Assembly: GCF_014596565.1 (NCBI RefSeq)
Contig: NZ_NOIN01000003.1
Span: 558,001-622,000 of the forward strand
Source of the DNA: Pseudomonas sp. PSB18
GTDB taxonomy: Bacteria > Pseudomonadota > Gammaproteobacteria > Pseudomonadales > Pseudomonadaceae
Reading direction: 5' to 3'
DNA length: 64,000 bases
Part shown: in pieces, positions 7,769 through 16,974 of the stretch
Position numbering within the stretch: the stretch's first letter is position 1
Layout of the letters: each line of letters opens with the position of its first letter
Made by a program: the position numbers and the translations under genes
Notes under the pieces: generated by a model
The model's input: the letters and a program-made list of their open reading frames with translations, nothing else
Databases searched by the model: none
Told to the model about the DNA's origin: nothing

Positions 7769-10632
7769 TACAGCGCCTCCACTAATGCGCGCACATCATT
7801 GGCGCTGCCCACGGCCAATGCTTCGCGGGCCAGGGTTTGTGCCTGTTCCAGGCTCAGCTCACGTACTCGTGCCTTGACCTCGGCAACGCTGCGGGCCGAC
7901 ACACTCAGTTCATCCACCCCCAGGCCCACCAGCACCGGCACTGCCAGCGGGTCGGCCGCCAGTTCGCCGCACACGCCCACCCATTTACCATGGGCATGGG
8001 CAGCGCGCACGGTGATGTCGATCAGTTGCAGCACCGCCGGGTGCAAGCCGTCGGCCTGGGCCGAAAGACTTGGATGGCCGCGGTCGATGGCCAGGGTGTA
8101 CTGGGTCAGGTCGTTGGTGCCCACGCTGAAGAAGTCGACTTCCTTGGCGAGCACCGGCGCGAGCAACGCGGCGGATGGCACTTCGATCATGATCCCCAGT
8201 TGCAGGTCCGCCACCGGGATTTCCAGGCGCAGGCGCTCGGTCATGTCCCGGGCCTGGCGCCATTCTTCGACGCTGCCCACCATCGGGAACATGATCCGCA
8301 ACGGACGGTTGTCCGCCGAACGCAGCAAGGCACGCAGTTGCGCCTCCATGATCTGTGGGCGCTGCAAGGTCAGACGGATGCCACGCACGCCGAGGAACGG
8401 GTTTTCCTCTTTCGCGATCGGCCAGTACGGCAGCGGCTTGTCGCCGCCGACATCCAGCGTACGCACCACCAGGGGCCGGCCAGCCAGGCCATCGAGCACC
8501 TTGCGGTATTCGGCTTCCTGGGTCGCTTCGTCCGGTGCCTGAGTATGGGCCATGAAAATCAGTTCGGTACGCAACAAGCCAATCCCTTCGGCCCCCTGCT
8601 CCACCGCGCCGGCGACACCTGCGCTTTCGCCGATGTTGGCGAACACTTCCACCGGGTGGCCGTCACGGGTCAGGGCGGGTTGATGACGCTGTTCGGCGGC
8701 GGCCTTGAGGCGCTGTTCGCGGGTGTCGCGTTCCTCGACGGCGCGTTGCAGGGTAGCGGCATCAGGCTCCACATGCAGGCGACCGCGCTGGCCGTCCAGC
8801 AACAATGAAGTGCCCGGCGCCAACAGCAACACCGAGGCTCCCGCCCCCACCAGCGCCGGGATGCCCAGGGCCCGGGCGACAATCGCGCTGTGGGCGGTGG
8901 CGCCACCGCGTGCGGTGAGAATCCCCGCCACCCGGCTCGGATCCAGGCGCGCCACGTCGGACGGACCGACTTCATCCATCACCAGGATGTACGGTTGCTC
9001 GGGTTCGTTCGGGGTTTCGACGCCACATAACTGCGCCAGCACACGACGGCCGACGTCGCGCAGATCGGCGGCACGCTCGGCGAGCAGTGCGTCCTGCAAG
9101 GCTTCCTGTTCTTTCGCAGCGGCTTCAATCACCCCCATCCACGCCGCTTGCGCACTTTCACCGAGCTTCAGGCGGGTGTCGACTTCGTCAGTCAGCTCCG
9201 GGTCGTCGAGCATTTCCTGGTGGGTAATGAAGATTTCGCGGATGGCCTTGGCCTTGGCGCGCTCGATCAGGCCTTCGATGTCGCGGCGCACCTGGTTCAA
9301 GGCGTTTTGCAGACGCTCGCGCTCGATGGCGGCCGATTCGCCGCGCAGCGGATAGTCGATGGTTTGCAGAACCTGGATATGGGCCGGGCCAATGGCGATA
9401 CCTGGCGCAGCAGGCACCGCCTGGATCAGGCTGCCGGATTCGGGGGCCAGCATCACGGTGGCGACTTCGGCCATCGGGCTTTCCTGCGGCGCACTCGGAG
9501 GCGGCAGCGGCTCGACTTCTTCGCCCAGGCCCTCTTCGATGGCCGCCAGCAATGCCGGCAGCGCATCGGCGGCAATGTTCGGTTCAGCGATGAATTCCAA
9601 GACCTGACCGCGACGGGCGCCCAGGCTCAGCAGTTTGCTCAGGCTCTTGGCCGACACGGCGCTGTCCTGGCCGTCGACGATGCGCACGCGGATCTCGCCT
9701 TCGAAGCTTTTCGCCAATTGCGCAAGAATCTTCGCCGGACGCGCATGCAAGCCATGGGCGTTGGCCAGGCCGATTCGAGCGCTGGGCCAGTCGGCGGGCA
9801 GTTCGCCACCGAGCACTTCCAGCACCTTGCGGCTGCTGGTGGCACGGCCCAGCTCGTGGCCGCGACCTTCGATCAGCAAGGCGCAGAGTCGTTCGAGCAG
9901 CGCCTGGTGAGCTTCGCCGAGACTGGCGAGGCAAAACAGGCCACTCAAGGGCTGTCCCAGATAACGGATGGGTTTGTCCGGTGTCACGAAGGCCAGGCCC
10001 GGGCGCTTGACGGTCTGCTCGCTGTGCAGCCACCACAGGCCATCGCCCAGGGGCAGCGCATCGACCTGCTGCAACACCCCGGCAAAGCCGTTACTCACGC
10101 AATCGGCCTGGCGCAGCAAACGGGCGCCACGCCACACCAGCTCCTCGAAATCATCGGCCGACACGCCAAGCCCGATCATTTGCGCATCCAGGGCCAGCTC
10201 CTGCGGCGCACCTTGCAGCAACTTCAGCAAGGCTTCGGCGGAACCGGCGCGACGCAGCGCCTGACCCAGGTCGGTCTCGCCGAGGGCACGGGTCAGCAGT
10301 TGCAGCAGGCGCAGGTGCTCATCGGACTTGGCCGCGATACCGATCGCCAGGTAGACAATTTGCCCGTCGCCCCAATCCACGCCTTCGGGGAATTGCAGCA
10401 AACGAACACCGGTCGAATGCACCAGGTCGCGGGTTTGCGGCGTACCGTGGGGGATGGCGATACCTTGGCCAAGAAAGGTCGAACCCTGGGCTTCGCGGGC
10501 CTGCAAGCCGGCGAGATAACCTTCGGCCACCAGGCCATCGGCCACCAGTTTGTCAGCGAGCAATTGCAGCGCGGCGGCTTTATCCACGGCGGTCTGGGCC
10601 ATGGATATCTGCTCTGGATTGAGCTCGAGCAT
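7768..10632 (-). CDS. fruB: Multiphosphoryl transfer protein FruB (EIIA-HPr-EI)
   Basis: This 954-residue cytoplasmic fusion carries the whole soluble phosphorelay for fructose. The EIIA-Fru domain (1-145) has phospho-acceptor H62 in AIPHGTPQ. The HPr-like domain (about 285-370) has H296 in GLHARPA. Enzyme I (about 405-954) has H581 in GGATAHSAIVAR, and later the PEP-binding segments IMIEVPSA and VCGELAADP. Phosphate would go PEP > H581 > H296 > H62 > C135 of FruA. The fused arrangement is normal for pseudomonads, where fructose is the main PTS sugar. It is first in its operon. Confidence 0.96.
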   Translation of the reverse strand: MLELNPEQISMAQTAVDKAAALQLLADKLVADGLVAEGYLAGLQAREAQGSTFLGQGIAIPHGTPQTRDLVHSTGVRLLQFPEGVDWGDGQIVYLAIGIAAKSDEHLRLLQLLTRALGETDLGQALRRAGSAEALLKLLQGAPQELALDAQMIGLGVSADDFEELVWRGARLLRQADCVSNGFAGVLQQVDALPLGDGLWWLHSEQTVKRPGLAFVTPDKPIRYLGQPLSGLFCLASLGEAHQALLERLCALLIEGRGHELGRATSSRKVLEVLGGELPADWPSARIGLANAHGLHARPAKILAQLAKSFEGEIRVRIVDGQDSAVSAKSLSKLLSLGARRGQVLEFIAEPNIAADALPALLAAIEEGLGEEVEPLPPPSAPQESPMAEVATVMLAPESGSLIQAVPAAPGIAIGPAHIQVLQTIDYPLRGESAAIERERLQNALNQVRRDIEGLIERAKAKAIREIFITHQEMLDDPELTDEVDTRLKLGESAQAAWMGVIEAAAKEQEALQDALLAERAADLRDVGRRVLAQLCGVETPNEPEQPYILVMDEVGPSDVARLDPSRVAGILTARGGATAHSAIVARALGIPALVGAGASVLLLAPGTSLLLDGQRGRLHVEPDAATLQRAVEERDTREQRLKAAAEQRHQPALTRDGHPVEVFANIGESAGVAGAVEQGAEGIGLLRTELIFMAHTQAPDEATQEAEYRKVLDGLAGRPLVVRTLDVGGDKPLPYWPIAKEENPFLGVRGIRLTLQRPQIMEAQLRALLRSADNRPLRIMFPMVGSVEEWRQARDMTERLRLEIPVADLQLGIMIEVPSAALLAPVLAKEVDFFSVGTNDLTQYTLAIDRGHPSLSAQADGLHPAVLQLIDITVRAAHAHGKWVGVCGELAADPLAVPVLVGLGVDELSVSARSVAEVKARVRELSLEQAQTLAREALAVGSANDVRALVEAL

Positions 10633-10763
10633 GCTTTCTCCTTTTTGGCGTCGGGTTGGCGCCAGGTATTGTTTTGAATGACAGCTTAGCGTTACAGGAT
10701 GGCTTTTGGCGGTATCGCGGCAGTGCGGCCAAAAAATCCTGCTAACCTTGAAAATACGCTTGC

Positions 10764-10775
10764 TGAAACGTTTAA
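10764..10775. promoter_or_regulatory. Cra/FruR operator between fruB and fruR
   Basis: TGAAACGTTTAA is the exact reverse complement of TTAAACGTTTCA, the operator I recall for Pseudomonas putida Cra. It lies 131 bases from the fruB start and 109 from the fruR start, so one site could control both divergent units. Fructose 1-phosphate is the known inducer. Confidence 0.8.
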
Positions 10776-10884
10776 TCTAGAAAGATTGGCACGTTACTCG
10801 ATAATCTCTCATCCTTGAAGTGCAACTTGTCGCCAGTGTTTGGACCACGACCGTCGTGCTGAATCGGGTTAGGATGGGCGCTCA

Positions 10885-11916
10885 GTGTCGGACAAACTCG
10901 AAAAAACAAGGAAAAACGGGTTGAAACTCAGTGATATCGCCCAACTGGCCGGTGTGTCCGTCACCACCGCCAGCTATGTCATCAACGGCAAGGCCGAACA
11001 GCAACGCATTAGCAATGCGACCGTCGAACGGGTGCGTGCGGTGGTCGAAGAACATGGCTTCACGCCCAACCCACAGGCCGCGGGGTTGCGCAGTCGGCAT
11101 ACCCGCACCCTGGGCTTCATTCTGCCGGACCTGGAAAACCCCAGTTACGCCCGCATCGCCAAGCTGCTGGAACAGGGCGCCCGGGCGCAGGGCTACCAGT
11201 TGCTGATCGCCAGTTCCGATGATGCGCCAGAAAGTGAGCGGCAGCTGTTGCAACTGTTCCGCGCCCGGCGCTGCGACGCGCTGATCGTCGCCAGTTGCCT
11301 GCCGGCCGGGGATGACAGCTACCGCCAGTTACAGGCCAAGGGCATTCCGATCATCGCCATCGACCGGGTGATGGAGCCTGAGCACTTCTGCTCGGTGATC
11401 AGTGACGACCGCCAGGCCAGCCTGCACCTGACCCGCAGCCTGCTGGAGACGCAACCCCGGCAGATCGTGCTGGTCGGCGCACGCCCCGAGCTGAGTATCA
11501 GCCAGGAGCGGGCCGCGGGCTTTCGCGAAGCGCTGACAGGATTCGACGGTCAGGTACTGGTCGAGCACGGCGAATCGTTCAGCCGAGAATGCGGCCGCCA
11601 ATTGATGGAAGACTTGCTTGAGCGCCTGGGGCATCTGCCCGACGCGCTGATCACCACTTCCTACGTGCTGCTGCAAGGGGTGTTCGATGCCCTGCACGAT
11701 TTCCCGCTCAAATCGCGACCGCTGCGCCTGGGCACCTTTGGTGACACGCAGTTGCTGGACTTCCTGCCACTGCCGGTCAATGCCATGTCCCAGCAACATC
11801 AACTGATCGCCGACAAAGCGCTGGAACTGGCCCTGGCGGCCATCGAGAATGATGACTACCAGCCTGGCGTGCAGGCCATCGCACGGACCTTCAAGCAGCG
11901 TATCCACCGGGACTGA
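10885..11916 (+). CDS. fruR: LacI-family fructose repressor FruR/Cra
   Basis: This 343-residue DNA-binding regulator has a LacI-type helix-turn-helix at its N terminus (LSDIAQLAGVSVTTASYVING) and a periplasmic-binding-protein-like effector domain (from about residue 70, GFILPDLENPSYARIAKLLE). The start is GTG 10885, preceded by AGGATG. It is divergent from fruBKA with a Cra site between, so it probably represses that operon and perhaps itself. In P. putida the effector is fructose 1-phosphate. tatD begins three bases after its stop, so the two are probably co-transcribed. Confidence 0.94.
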   Translation: MSDKLEKTRKNGLKLSDIAQLAGVSVTTASYVINGKAEQQRISNATVERVRAVVEEHGFTPNPQAAGLRSRHTRTLGFILPDLENPSYARIAKLLEQGARAQGYQLLIASSDDAPESERQLLQLFRARRCDALIVASCLPAGDDSYRQLQAKGIPIIAIDRVMEPEHFCSVISDDRQASLHLTRSLLETQPRQIVLVGARPELSISQERAAGFREALTGFDGQVLVEHGESFSRECGRQLMEDLLERLGHLPDALITTSYVLLQGVFDALHDFPLKSRPLRLGTFGDTQLLDFLPLPVNAMSQQHQLIADKALELALAAIENDDYQPGVQAIARTFKQRIHRD

Positions 11917-11919
11917 ATC

Positions 11920-12696
11920 GTGGAGCTGATCGACACCCACACCCACCTGGACTTTCCCGATTTCGACGCGGATCGTCCGGCGCTGCTGGCCGCAAGCCGC
12001 GCCCTGGGTGTCCGGCAGATGGTGGTGCTGGGGGTGTATCGGGACAACTGGCAACGGGTCTGGGACTTGGTACAAAGCGACCCGGACCTGCACGCCGCGT
12101 TTGGCCTGCACCCGGTCTATCTCGATCAGCATCGCCCCGATGATGTGGCGCACCTGCGCGACTGGCTGGCCCGCCTGGCAGGGCATCGGCAGTTATGCGC
12201 GGTGGGCGAAATCGGCCTGGATTACTACATCGAGGGCCTGAACCGTGAGCGCCAGCAGACGCTGTTCGAAGCGCAACTGCAACTGGCGACGGAGTTCGAA
12301 CTGCCGGCACTCATCCACGTACGCCGCAGCCACGCAGCGGCGATCGCAACCCTCAAGCGCCTTCCCCTGAAACGCGCGGGGATCATCCACGCCTTCGCCG
12401 GCAGTTTCGAAGAAGCCCGCGAGTACATCAAACTCGGCTACAAACTCGGCCTCGGCGGAGCCGCCACCTGGCCCCAAGCCCTGCGCATGCACCGGGTACT
12501 GGCGAAACTGCCACTGGAAGCAGTTGTGCTGGAAACCGACTCCCCAGACATGGCCCCGGCGATGTACCCCGGCCAGCGCAACAGCCCGGCACATTTACCG
12601 GCGATTTGCGAGGCCCTGGCCACAATCATGGCGATCAGCCCGGAGCAACTGGCCGAGGCCAGCACAGCGAACGCCCGACAATTGTTCAACTGGTGA
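11920..12696 (+). CDS. TatD-family metal-dependent hydrolase
   Basis: This 258-residue TIM-barrel metallo-hydrolase has DTHTHLDF (metal-binding HxH) at residues 5-12, VGEIGLDYY near residue 93, HVRRSHAAA, and ETDSPDMAP near the end. These are the expected metal ligands of TatD nucleases, which degrade DNA 3' to 5' in repair or apoptosis-like turnover. The start is GTG 11920, three bases after the fruR stop. The link with fruR is seen in several pseudomonads and is probably positional only. Which TatD paralogue this is cannot be settled here. Confidence 0.9.
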   Translation: MELIDTHTHLDFPDFDADRPALLAASRALGVRQMVVLGVYRDNWQRVWDLVQSDPDLHAAFGLHPVYLDQHRPDDVAHLRDWLARLAGHRQLCAVGEIGLDYYIEGLNRERQQTLFEAQLQLATEFELPALIHVRRSHAAAIATLKRLPLKRAGIIHAFAGSFEEAREYIKLGYKLGLGGAATWPQALRMHRVLAKLPLEAVVLETDSPDMAPAMYPGQRNSPAHLPAICEALATIMAISPEQLAEASTANARQLFNW

Positions 12697-12705
12697 CTGC
12701 ACCCT

Positions 12706-12792
12706 CCTGTGCGGAGTTGCTCGCAAAAGCGGTCAGCCTGGGCAAGAGAGGTTGGATGTACCGACGCCATCGCGAGCAGGCTCGCTCCCACA
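12706..12792. repeat. Degenerate REP doublet, copy 4
   Basis: The right arm (12765-12792) is canonical. The left arm (12706-12733) has decayed to GGAGTTGCTCGCAAAAGCGG, losing the central GCGAGCCT block. It lies just after the tatD stop. Confidence 0.75.
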
Positions 12793-12831
12793 ATTCGATC
12801 GGGGTACGGCTGAAGAGCCAGGTCGGCTGTA

Positions 12832-13138
12832 ACGTCACCTCGCTTTTTTGCTTTTGATCTTGATCTTGATCTTCGGGCCCCATTAACCACGACGGCCGAA
12901 CGCAGGCATTGCGTAGTGGGCAACCCGGCATGGATGCCGGGTTAGCCGCGCTGGGCCATGGATGGCCCTTCGCGGCGGGCCCACGGAGCAATGCCGGAGT
13001 GAGGGCATGCCGAGCCCAGGCGAGGCACCGAGTGGTGGGGCCAAGACCTTTTGGTTACTTTTGGGGCGTTTGCCAAAAGTAACCCGCTGTAAGAGCGGAA
13101 CCATAAGTAGCCGTTACCGCAGCAACGGATATGTACCC
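12832..13138. repeat. Structured dispersed repeat element, about 300 bases
   Basis: No gene is supported between 12697 and 13192. This core has three tandem GATCTT units (12856-12873) and three hairpins: 12922-12943 (10-bp stem), 12953-12968 (7-bp stem) and 13053-13084 (12-bp perfect stem, GGTTACTTTTGG with CCAAAAGTAACC). I recall near-identical stretches in many Pseudomonas genomes, where they give rise to spurious short ORFs. It is bracketed by two REP arms in the same orientation (12765-12792 and 13147-13176). Function is unknown. Confidence 0.65.
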
Positions 13139-13146
13139 AGTAAGGC

Positions 13147-13176
13147 CGCCATCGCGAGCAGGCTCACCCCCACAGG
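13147..13176. repeat. Single REP arm, copy 5
   Basis: One arm only, CGCCATCGCGAGCAGGCTC followed by ACCCCCACAGG. It has two changes from the usual core and no inverted partner. It lies just past the stop of the chemoreceptor gene. Confidence 0.75.
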
Positions 13177-13192
13177 AGTTCTGCAGCGATCA

Positions 13193-15223
13193 TCACACCC
13201 GAAACGCATTGATCAACACCTTGAGCTGCCCGACCTGCGCAGACAATTCACGGCTGGCATCCTCAGTCTGGTGCGCCCCCTCGGCCGTGCGCTCACCCGC
13301 ACGGTTGATCTCGACAATGTTCCGGTCGATATCATGGGCCACCGCCGTCTGCTGCTCGACAGCGGCCGCGATCTGCTGGTTCTGGTCGACAATCATGCCA
13401 ACCGCACCGAGGATGTTCTCCAAAGCCTGCTGGACCTTCTCCGACTGACCGACCGTGCCATTGGCCATTTCATGACTGGTACCCATGGCCTTGACCGCCG
13501 CCCCCACACCGCCGTGCAGACGGTCGATCATCGCTTCAATCTCCTCAGTCGATTGCTGGGTCCGCTTGGCCAGGGTCCGCACTTCATCCGCCACCACCGC
13601 GAAACCGCGGCCCTGTTCACCGGCCCGAGCCGCCTCAATCGCGGCGTTGAGGGCCAACAGGTTGGTCTGCTCGGCGATGCTCTTGATCACATCCAGCACG
13701 CGGCTGATGGCCTGGCTATCAGTCGCCAACTGATTGATCACCTGCACCGATTGATCGATTTCGCTGGCCAGGCGGGCGATGCTGCCCTGCTGGGACTCCA
13801 CCAGCCCACGCCCACTGAGGGTTTCATCGTTCACACTGTGAGCGCTGCTGACCGCCGCAGCGGCACTGCGGGCCACCTCCTGCGCCGTGGCCGACATCTG
13901 GTTCATCGCTGTGGCGACCAGCTCGATCTGGCTGCGCTGGCCGGCCACTGCCTGATTACTCTGGGCCGATACCGATTCCACCTGCCCGGCCTGACGCTCC
14001 ACCTCGACGACAGTCTGGCCCACCCGTTCGATCAGGTCATGGATCTTCGCCACCGTACCGTTGAACACCTCCCCCAGTTCCCCCAGTTCGTCCTTGCTGC
14101 GGGCCACGAAGTTGACCGTCATGTCCCCTGCCGCCACTTTGTCCATCATCCGCCCCAGGTAGTGAAGGGTGGTGCGGGTCGAGGCATAGAAACCGGCATA
14201 CAAATAGAAAATCAGCAGGAACACAGCCACCAACGCCACGGCTTGCAGCACCATGTGGCTGCGGTTCTGCTCCAGGCGATGCTGCAACTGGACACCAAGG
14301 AAACCCAGCGCTGCGTCGTTCAGCCGGTAGGTCTGCTCCATCAGGCTGCTGACCTGATCGAAAAATGCCGGCCAGGGCGCATCGAGGGCGTCGGCCATCA
14401 CCACCTGTTCTTCGATCAGTTCAGCGGCCTTCTTCAAAGTGCCCTTGCTAGCATCAGCCGGGCCGGCAAGGGCTTGTCCCGCCGCCTGACTGGAGGCCAG
14501 CGCATCTTGCAGCTTCAATCCATATTCACCCTGGATTTTTTCGATCTGCGCCAGCAGCTCATCGAACCGGGTGCTGGAGGCAGAATTGAGAAACCCCAGG
14601 CCCAAGGCCGAAGCACCCAGCGCGCGGCCCTCACCCAGGATCTGGGTGACACTGGGGGTCACGCCGGTCATCAGTTCACTGATTTGACGAATATCGCTCT
14701 GGTTGTCACGACTGAGCCCCGCCTGGCTGGCGATGATCTGGCTGAATATCTGCGAACTATTGAGCAGCTTGCCGATCAGCGCACTTTTGCTTTGCAGGGA
14801 GCTTTCGGCCTGCTGGGCCTTGAACCCGGCGATTATTTCGTCGCGCTTGGCGTCGAAGAGGCTCGCCTGCTCAGGCTCCACGACCATAGGGGTCAGGCCC
14901 TGCAGACGCGCAAGGATCTGTTGCTCGAGGGTGCCAATCTTCGCGTCCACATCGCCGGCCTTGCCGGACTGGCCCAGGCTGGCGTTGACCTGCACCAGGT
15001 TGTTCAGGGTTTCCAGGTCGCGGCGCAGGGTCAGGCTGCTGCCCAGCAAGTCTAGGCTCTGCAGCTCCACGTGGGTGCCCTGGAACTCACGGTAGGAGTC
15101 GCGCACCAGAAAGAAGTTGGTTACCAGCATCGGCAGCAGGAACAACACGCTGATCAGGCTGAACTTCATGCCGAAGCTCAGGCGGTTCATCAGGGCGACG
15201 GCGGGCCAGAGCAAACTCTTCAC
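13193..15223 (-). CDS. Methyl-accepting chemotaxis protein
   Basis: This 676-residue chemoreceptor has a first membrane helix at about 20-42 and a long, mostly helical periplasmic ligand domain of about 270 residues. The second helix (MVLQAVALVAVFLLIFYLY) is near 325-345, followed by HAMP and a cytoplasmic signalling domain. The hairpin tip motif (IKSIAEQTNLLALNAAIEA ending in ARAGEQGRGFAVVADEVR) is intact. The large helical sensor resembles the bimodular (HBM-like) type that binds organic acids in other pseudomonads, but the ligand is not predictable. The start is GTG 15223 with GGGAGA upstream. It lies next to ampE, as I recall for PA4520 in P. aeruginosa. Confidence 0.93.
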   Translation of the reverse strand: MKSLLWPAVALMNRLSFGMKFSLISVLFLLPMLVTNFFLVRDSYREFQGTHVELQSLDLLGSSLTLRRDLETLNNLVQVNASLGQSGKAGDVDAKIGTLEQQILARLQGLTPMVVEPEQASLFDAKRDEIIAGFKAQQAESSLQSKSALIGKLLNSSQIFSQIIASQAGLSRDNQSDIRQISELMTGVTPSVTQILGEGRALGASALGLGFLNSASSTRFDELLAQIEKIQGEYGLKLQDALASSQAAGQALAGPADASKGTLKKAAELIEEQVVMADALDAPWPAFFDQVSSLMEQTYRLNDAALGFLGVQLQHRLEQNRSHMVLQAVALVAVFLLIFYLYAGFYASTRTTLHYLGRMMDKVAAGDMTVNFVARSKDELGELGEVFNGTVAKIHDLIERVGQTVVEVERQAGQVESVSAQSNQAVAGQRSQIELVATAMNQMSATAQEVARSAAAAVSSAHSVNDETLSGRGLVESQQGSIARLASEIDQSVQVINQLATDSQAISRVLDVIKSIAEQTNLLALNAAIEAARAGEQGRGFAVVADEVRTLAKRTQQSTEEIEAMIDRLHGGVGAAVKAMGTSHEMANGTVGQSEKVQQALENILGAVGMIVDQNQQIAAAVEQQTAVAHDIDRNIVEINRAGERTAEGAHQTEDASRELSAQVGQLKVLINAFRV

Positions 15224-15390
15224 AAGGAAGTCTCCCGGTAGTGTTTTTATTGTTATGGGGCATGCGCACAGAGACAGCAGAAAGCCACTATCGGGCGCCG
15301 TCCCTGTATAGCCTAAATCGGAGGGGAGATTTGTAACTTAAGGTTAACGGCGCCGGCGTGGGATCCGTTCCTCTCCTGGAGGGTATTTGT

Positions 15391-15484
15391 CTGTGGGAGC
15401 AAAGCTTGCTCGCGATTGCGATAGGTCAATCAACAACAATGTTGACTGGTCTGTCCCTATCGCGAGCAAGCTTTGCTCCCACAG
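15391..15484. repeat. Variant REP doublet (GGAGCAAAGCTTGCTC type), copy 6
   Basis: Left arm CTGTGGGAGCAAAGCTTGC and its perfect inverse on the right. Both arms have changed together from GCGAGCCTGC to CAAAGCTTGC, so pairing is kept. It lies between the chemoreceptor promoter region and the ampE stop; the rest of 15224-15517 shows nothing else. Confidence 0.88.
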
Positions 15485-15517
15485 TGTGTTCCACACAATA
15501 AGGGATGCATTCGCCGA

Positions 15518-16354
15518 TTAAGCCAACACCGTCCACAATGCAAACCCGGCATACCAGAGCACCGCCGAACGCAGCAGCAACTCCCACAACCGATCGAGGC
15601 TGTTGATGCCGTCCGGCCCGGCCACGGGCTCAGGAATTTCGCCGGCCACCAGGCCGACCTTGTCGACCAGTTGAGCGGCACTGATGTTCCAGTTCAACAG
15701 TTCATGCAGCATCACCCGGCTGACCGCCACGAAGTTGCCTACCAGGGCGAAACTCGCCGCCAGCAGCCGCACCGGCACCCAGTCGAAGGCATGGCGCAGT
15801 TGTGCTGCCCGCTCGGCCACGCCGGGGTTCTGGCTATGCTCGGCGGCCAGCGCCAGCAGGCGATAACTCAGGGCCGCTACCGGCCCCAGCAGGAAGTACC
15901 AGAAAATCACGGCGAAAAAGCTCTGGTAGGCCTGCCACAACAGATGGCCCTGGACCCGCCCCAGCAACTGCTCGCCATTGTCGGCTTCGATACCCAGGTC
16001 GCGCTTGGCCACATGGGTGGCCGCTTGCAGGTCTTCACGACGCCACGCATCGCGAAATGGCCCCAGCTCGGCCAGCAGATCCCCACGCCCCAGGCTGTAG
16101 ATCACCACCAGCAAGTGCACCGGCAACACCAGCAACCCATAGGCCAGCGGTTCCAGCATCCACAACAACAGCGCCAGCAGCGCCACGGGCAACAGGACCA
16201 TCGCCAGCAGCACCAGCCAGGGCCGATTGATCCAACGCGGGCTCGCCTCGATCCGGTTCAGCTCGCCCAGCCATGCGCCGTCACGCTGGACTCGCTGGCG
16301 CAGGGCCGAGAACTTCTCGATCCAGACCGCCAGCAGCAACACCAGAAAACTCAT
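15518..16354 (-). CDS. ampE: AmpE, membrane regulator of beta-lactamase induction
   Basis: This 278-residue inner-membrane protein has about four hydrophobic helices, the first at the N terminus (MSFLVLLLAVWIEKFSAL) and another near WLVLLAMVLLPVALLALLLW. The family is thought to sense or signal cell-wall status in the ampD-ampE operon, although its biochemistry is unclear. I chose ATG 16354 because it gives the conserved MSFLVLLLAVWIEKF start and overlaps the ampD stop by four bases (ATGA). An upstream ATG would add 14 unrelated residues. Confidence 0.9.
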   Translation of the reverse strand: MSFLVLLLAVWIEKFSALRQRVQRDGAWLGELNRIEASPRWINRPWLVLLAMVLLPVALLALLLWMLEPLAYGLLVLPVHLLVVIYSLGRGDLLAELGPFRDAWRREDLQAATHVAKRDLGIEADNGEQLLGRVQGHLLWQAYQSFFAVIFWYFLLGPVAALSYRLLALAAEHSQNPGVAERAAQLRHAFDWVPVRLLAASFALVGNFVAVSRVMLHELLNWNISAAQLVDKVGLVAGEIPEPVAGPDGINSLDRLWELLLRSAVLWYAGFALWTVLA

Positions 16355-16911
16355 TGTCCTTCCCCTTCTGTCAGGGCCGCTCGATAGCGTGCCCAATCGA
16401 ACGCCGGTCCCGGATCGGTCTTGCGTCCCGGCGCGATGTCGCTGTGCCCGCAGATGCGCTGCACGGTGATCGCCTTGAAGGCCGCTTGCAACTGCCGCGT
16501 CAGCGCCACCAAGGCGACATATTGCGCGTCGGTGAACGGCAAGTCATCGGTGCCCTCGAGCTCGATGCCAATGGAAAAATCGTTGCAGGTTTCCCGCCCC
16601 TCGAAACACGAAACGCCCGCATGCCACGCACGCTCCAGACAAGAGACAAACTGAGTAACGACGCCGTCACGCTCGATCAGAAAATGCGCGGAGACACGCA
16701 AGTCGGCGATACCGGCAAAGTAGGGGTGTTCCGTGACATCCAGACGATTCTGGAAGAATTCCTGCACCTTACCGGTGGCGAACTGAGCGGGCGGCAGGCT
16801 GATGTTGTGGATCACCAGCAGGGAAATTTCGCCCTCGGGGCGCGCATTGAAGTTGGGTGATGGGCAATGACGCACGCCATCGCACCAACCGCTCGCGGGG
16901 TCCAGCTGCAT
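16351..16911 (-). CDS. ampD: 1,6-anhydro-N-acetylmuramyl-L-alanine amidase AmpD
   Basis: This 186-residue cytoplasmic zinc amidase removes the peptide from recycled 1,6-anhydro-MurNAc peptides. That keeps AmpR in its repressing state and the AmpC beta-lactamase off. The amidase_2 fold is clear: VIHNISLPP (H35, zinc ligand), WHAGVSCF, IGIELEG, and the C-terminal GHSDIAPGRKTDPGPAFDW containing the second His and the Asp zinc ligands. There is no signal peptide. It is upstream of ampE with a four-base overlap and follows the DUF1631 gene by 63 bases. Confidence 0.95.
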   Translation of the reverse strand: MQLDPASGWCDGVRHCPSPNFNARPEGEISLLVIHNISLPPAQFATGKVQEFFQNRLDVTEHPYFAGIADLRVSAHFLIERDGVVTQFVSCLERAWHAGVSCFEGRETCNDFSIGIELEGTDDLPFTDAQYVALVALTRQLQAAFKAITVQRICGHSDIAPGRKTDPGPAFDWARYRAALTEGEGQ

Positions 16912-16974
16912 ACAGGTTCCTTCGAAGACGACGGGGATGCCGCCAGTATGCCGTGATCGACCCGGACTGTGCGA

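Noticed and set aside
12883-13104. A 73-residue minus-strand frame inside the dispersed repeat
   Set aside because: It follows the repeat and its hairpins, has no ribosome site, and such frames are commonly over-annotated in this element.
12962-15055. A 697-residue open frame on the plus strand opposite the chemoreceptor
   Set aside because: The minus-strand chemoreceptor is complete with its signalling tip. The mirror frame starts in the dispersed repeat and has His/Arg-rich sequence without recognisable domains.
3213-15484. Regularly repeated palindromes as a CRISPR array
   Set aside because: The copies are kilobases apart, are inverted doublets and have no unique spacers of even length.
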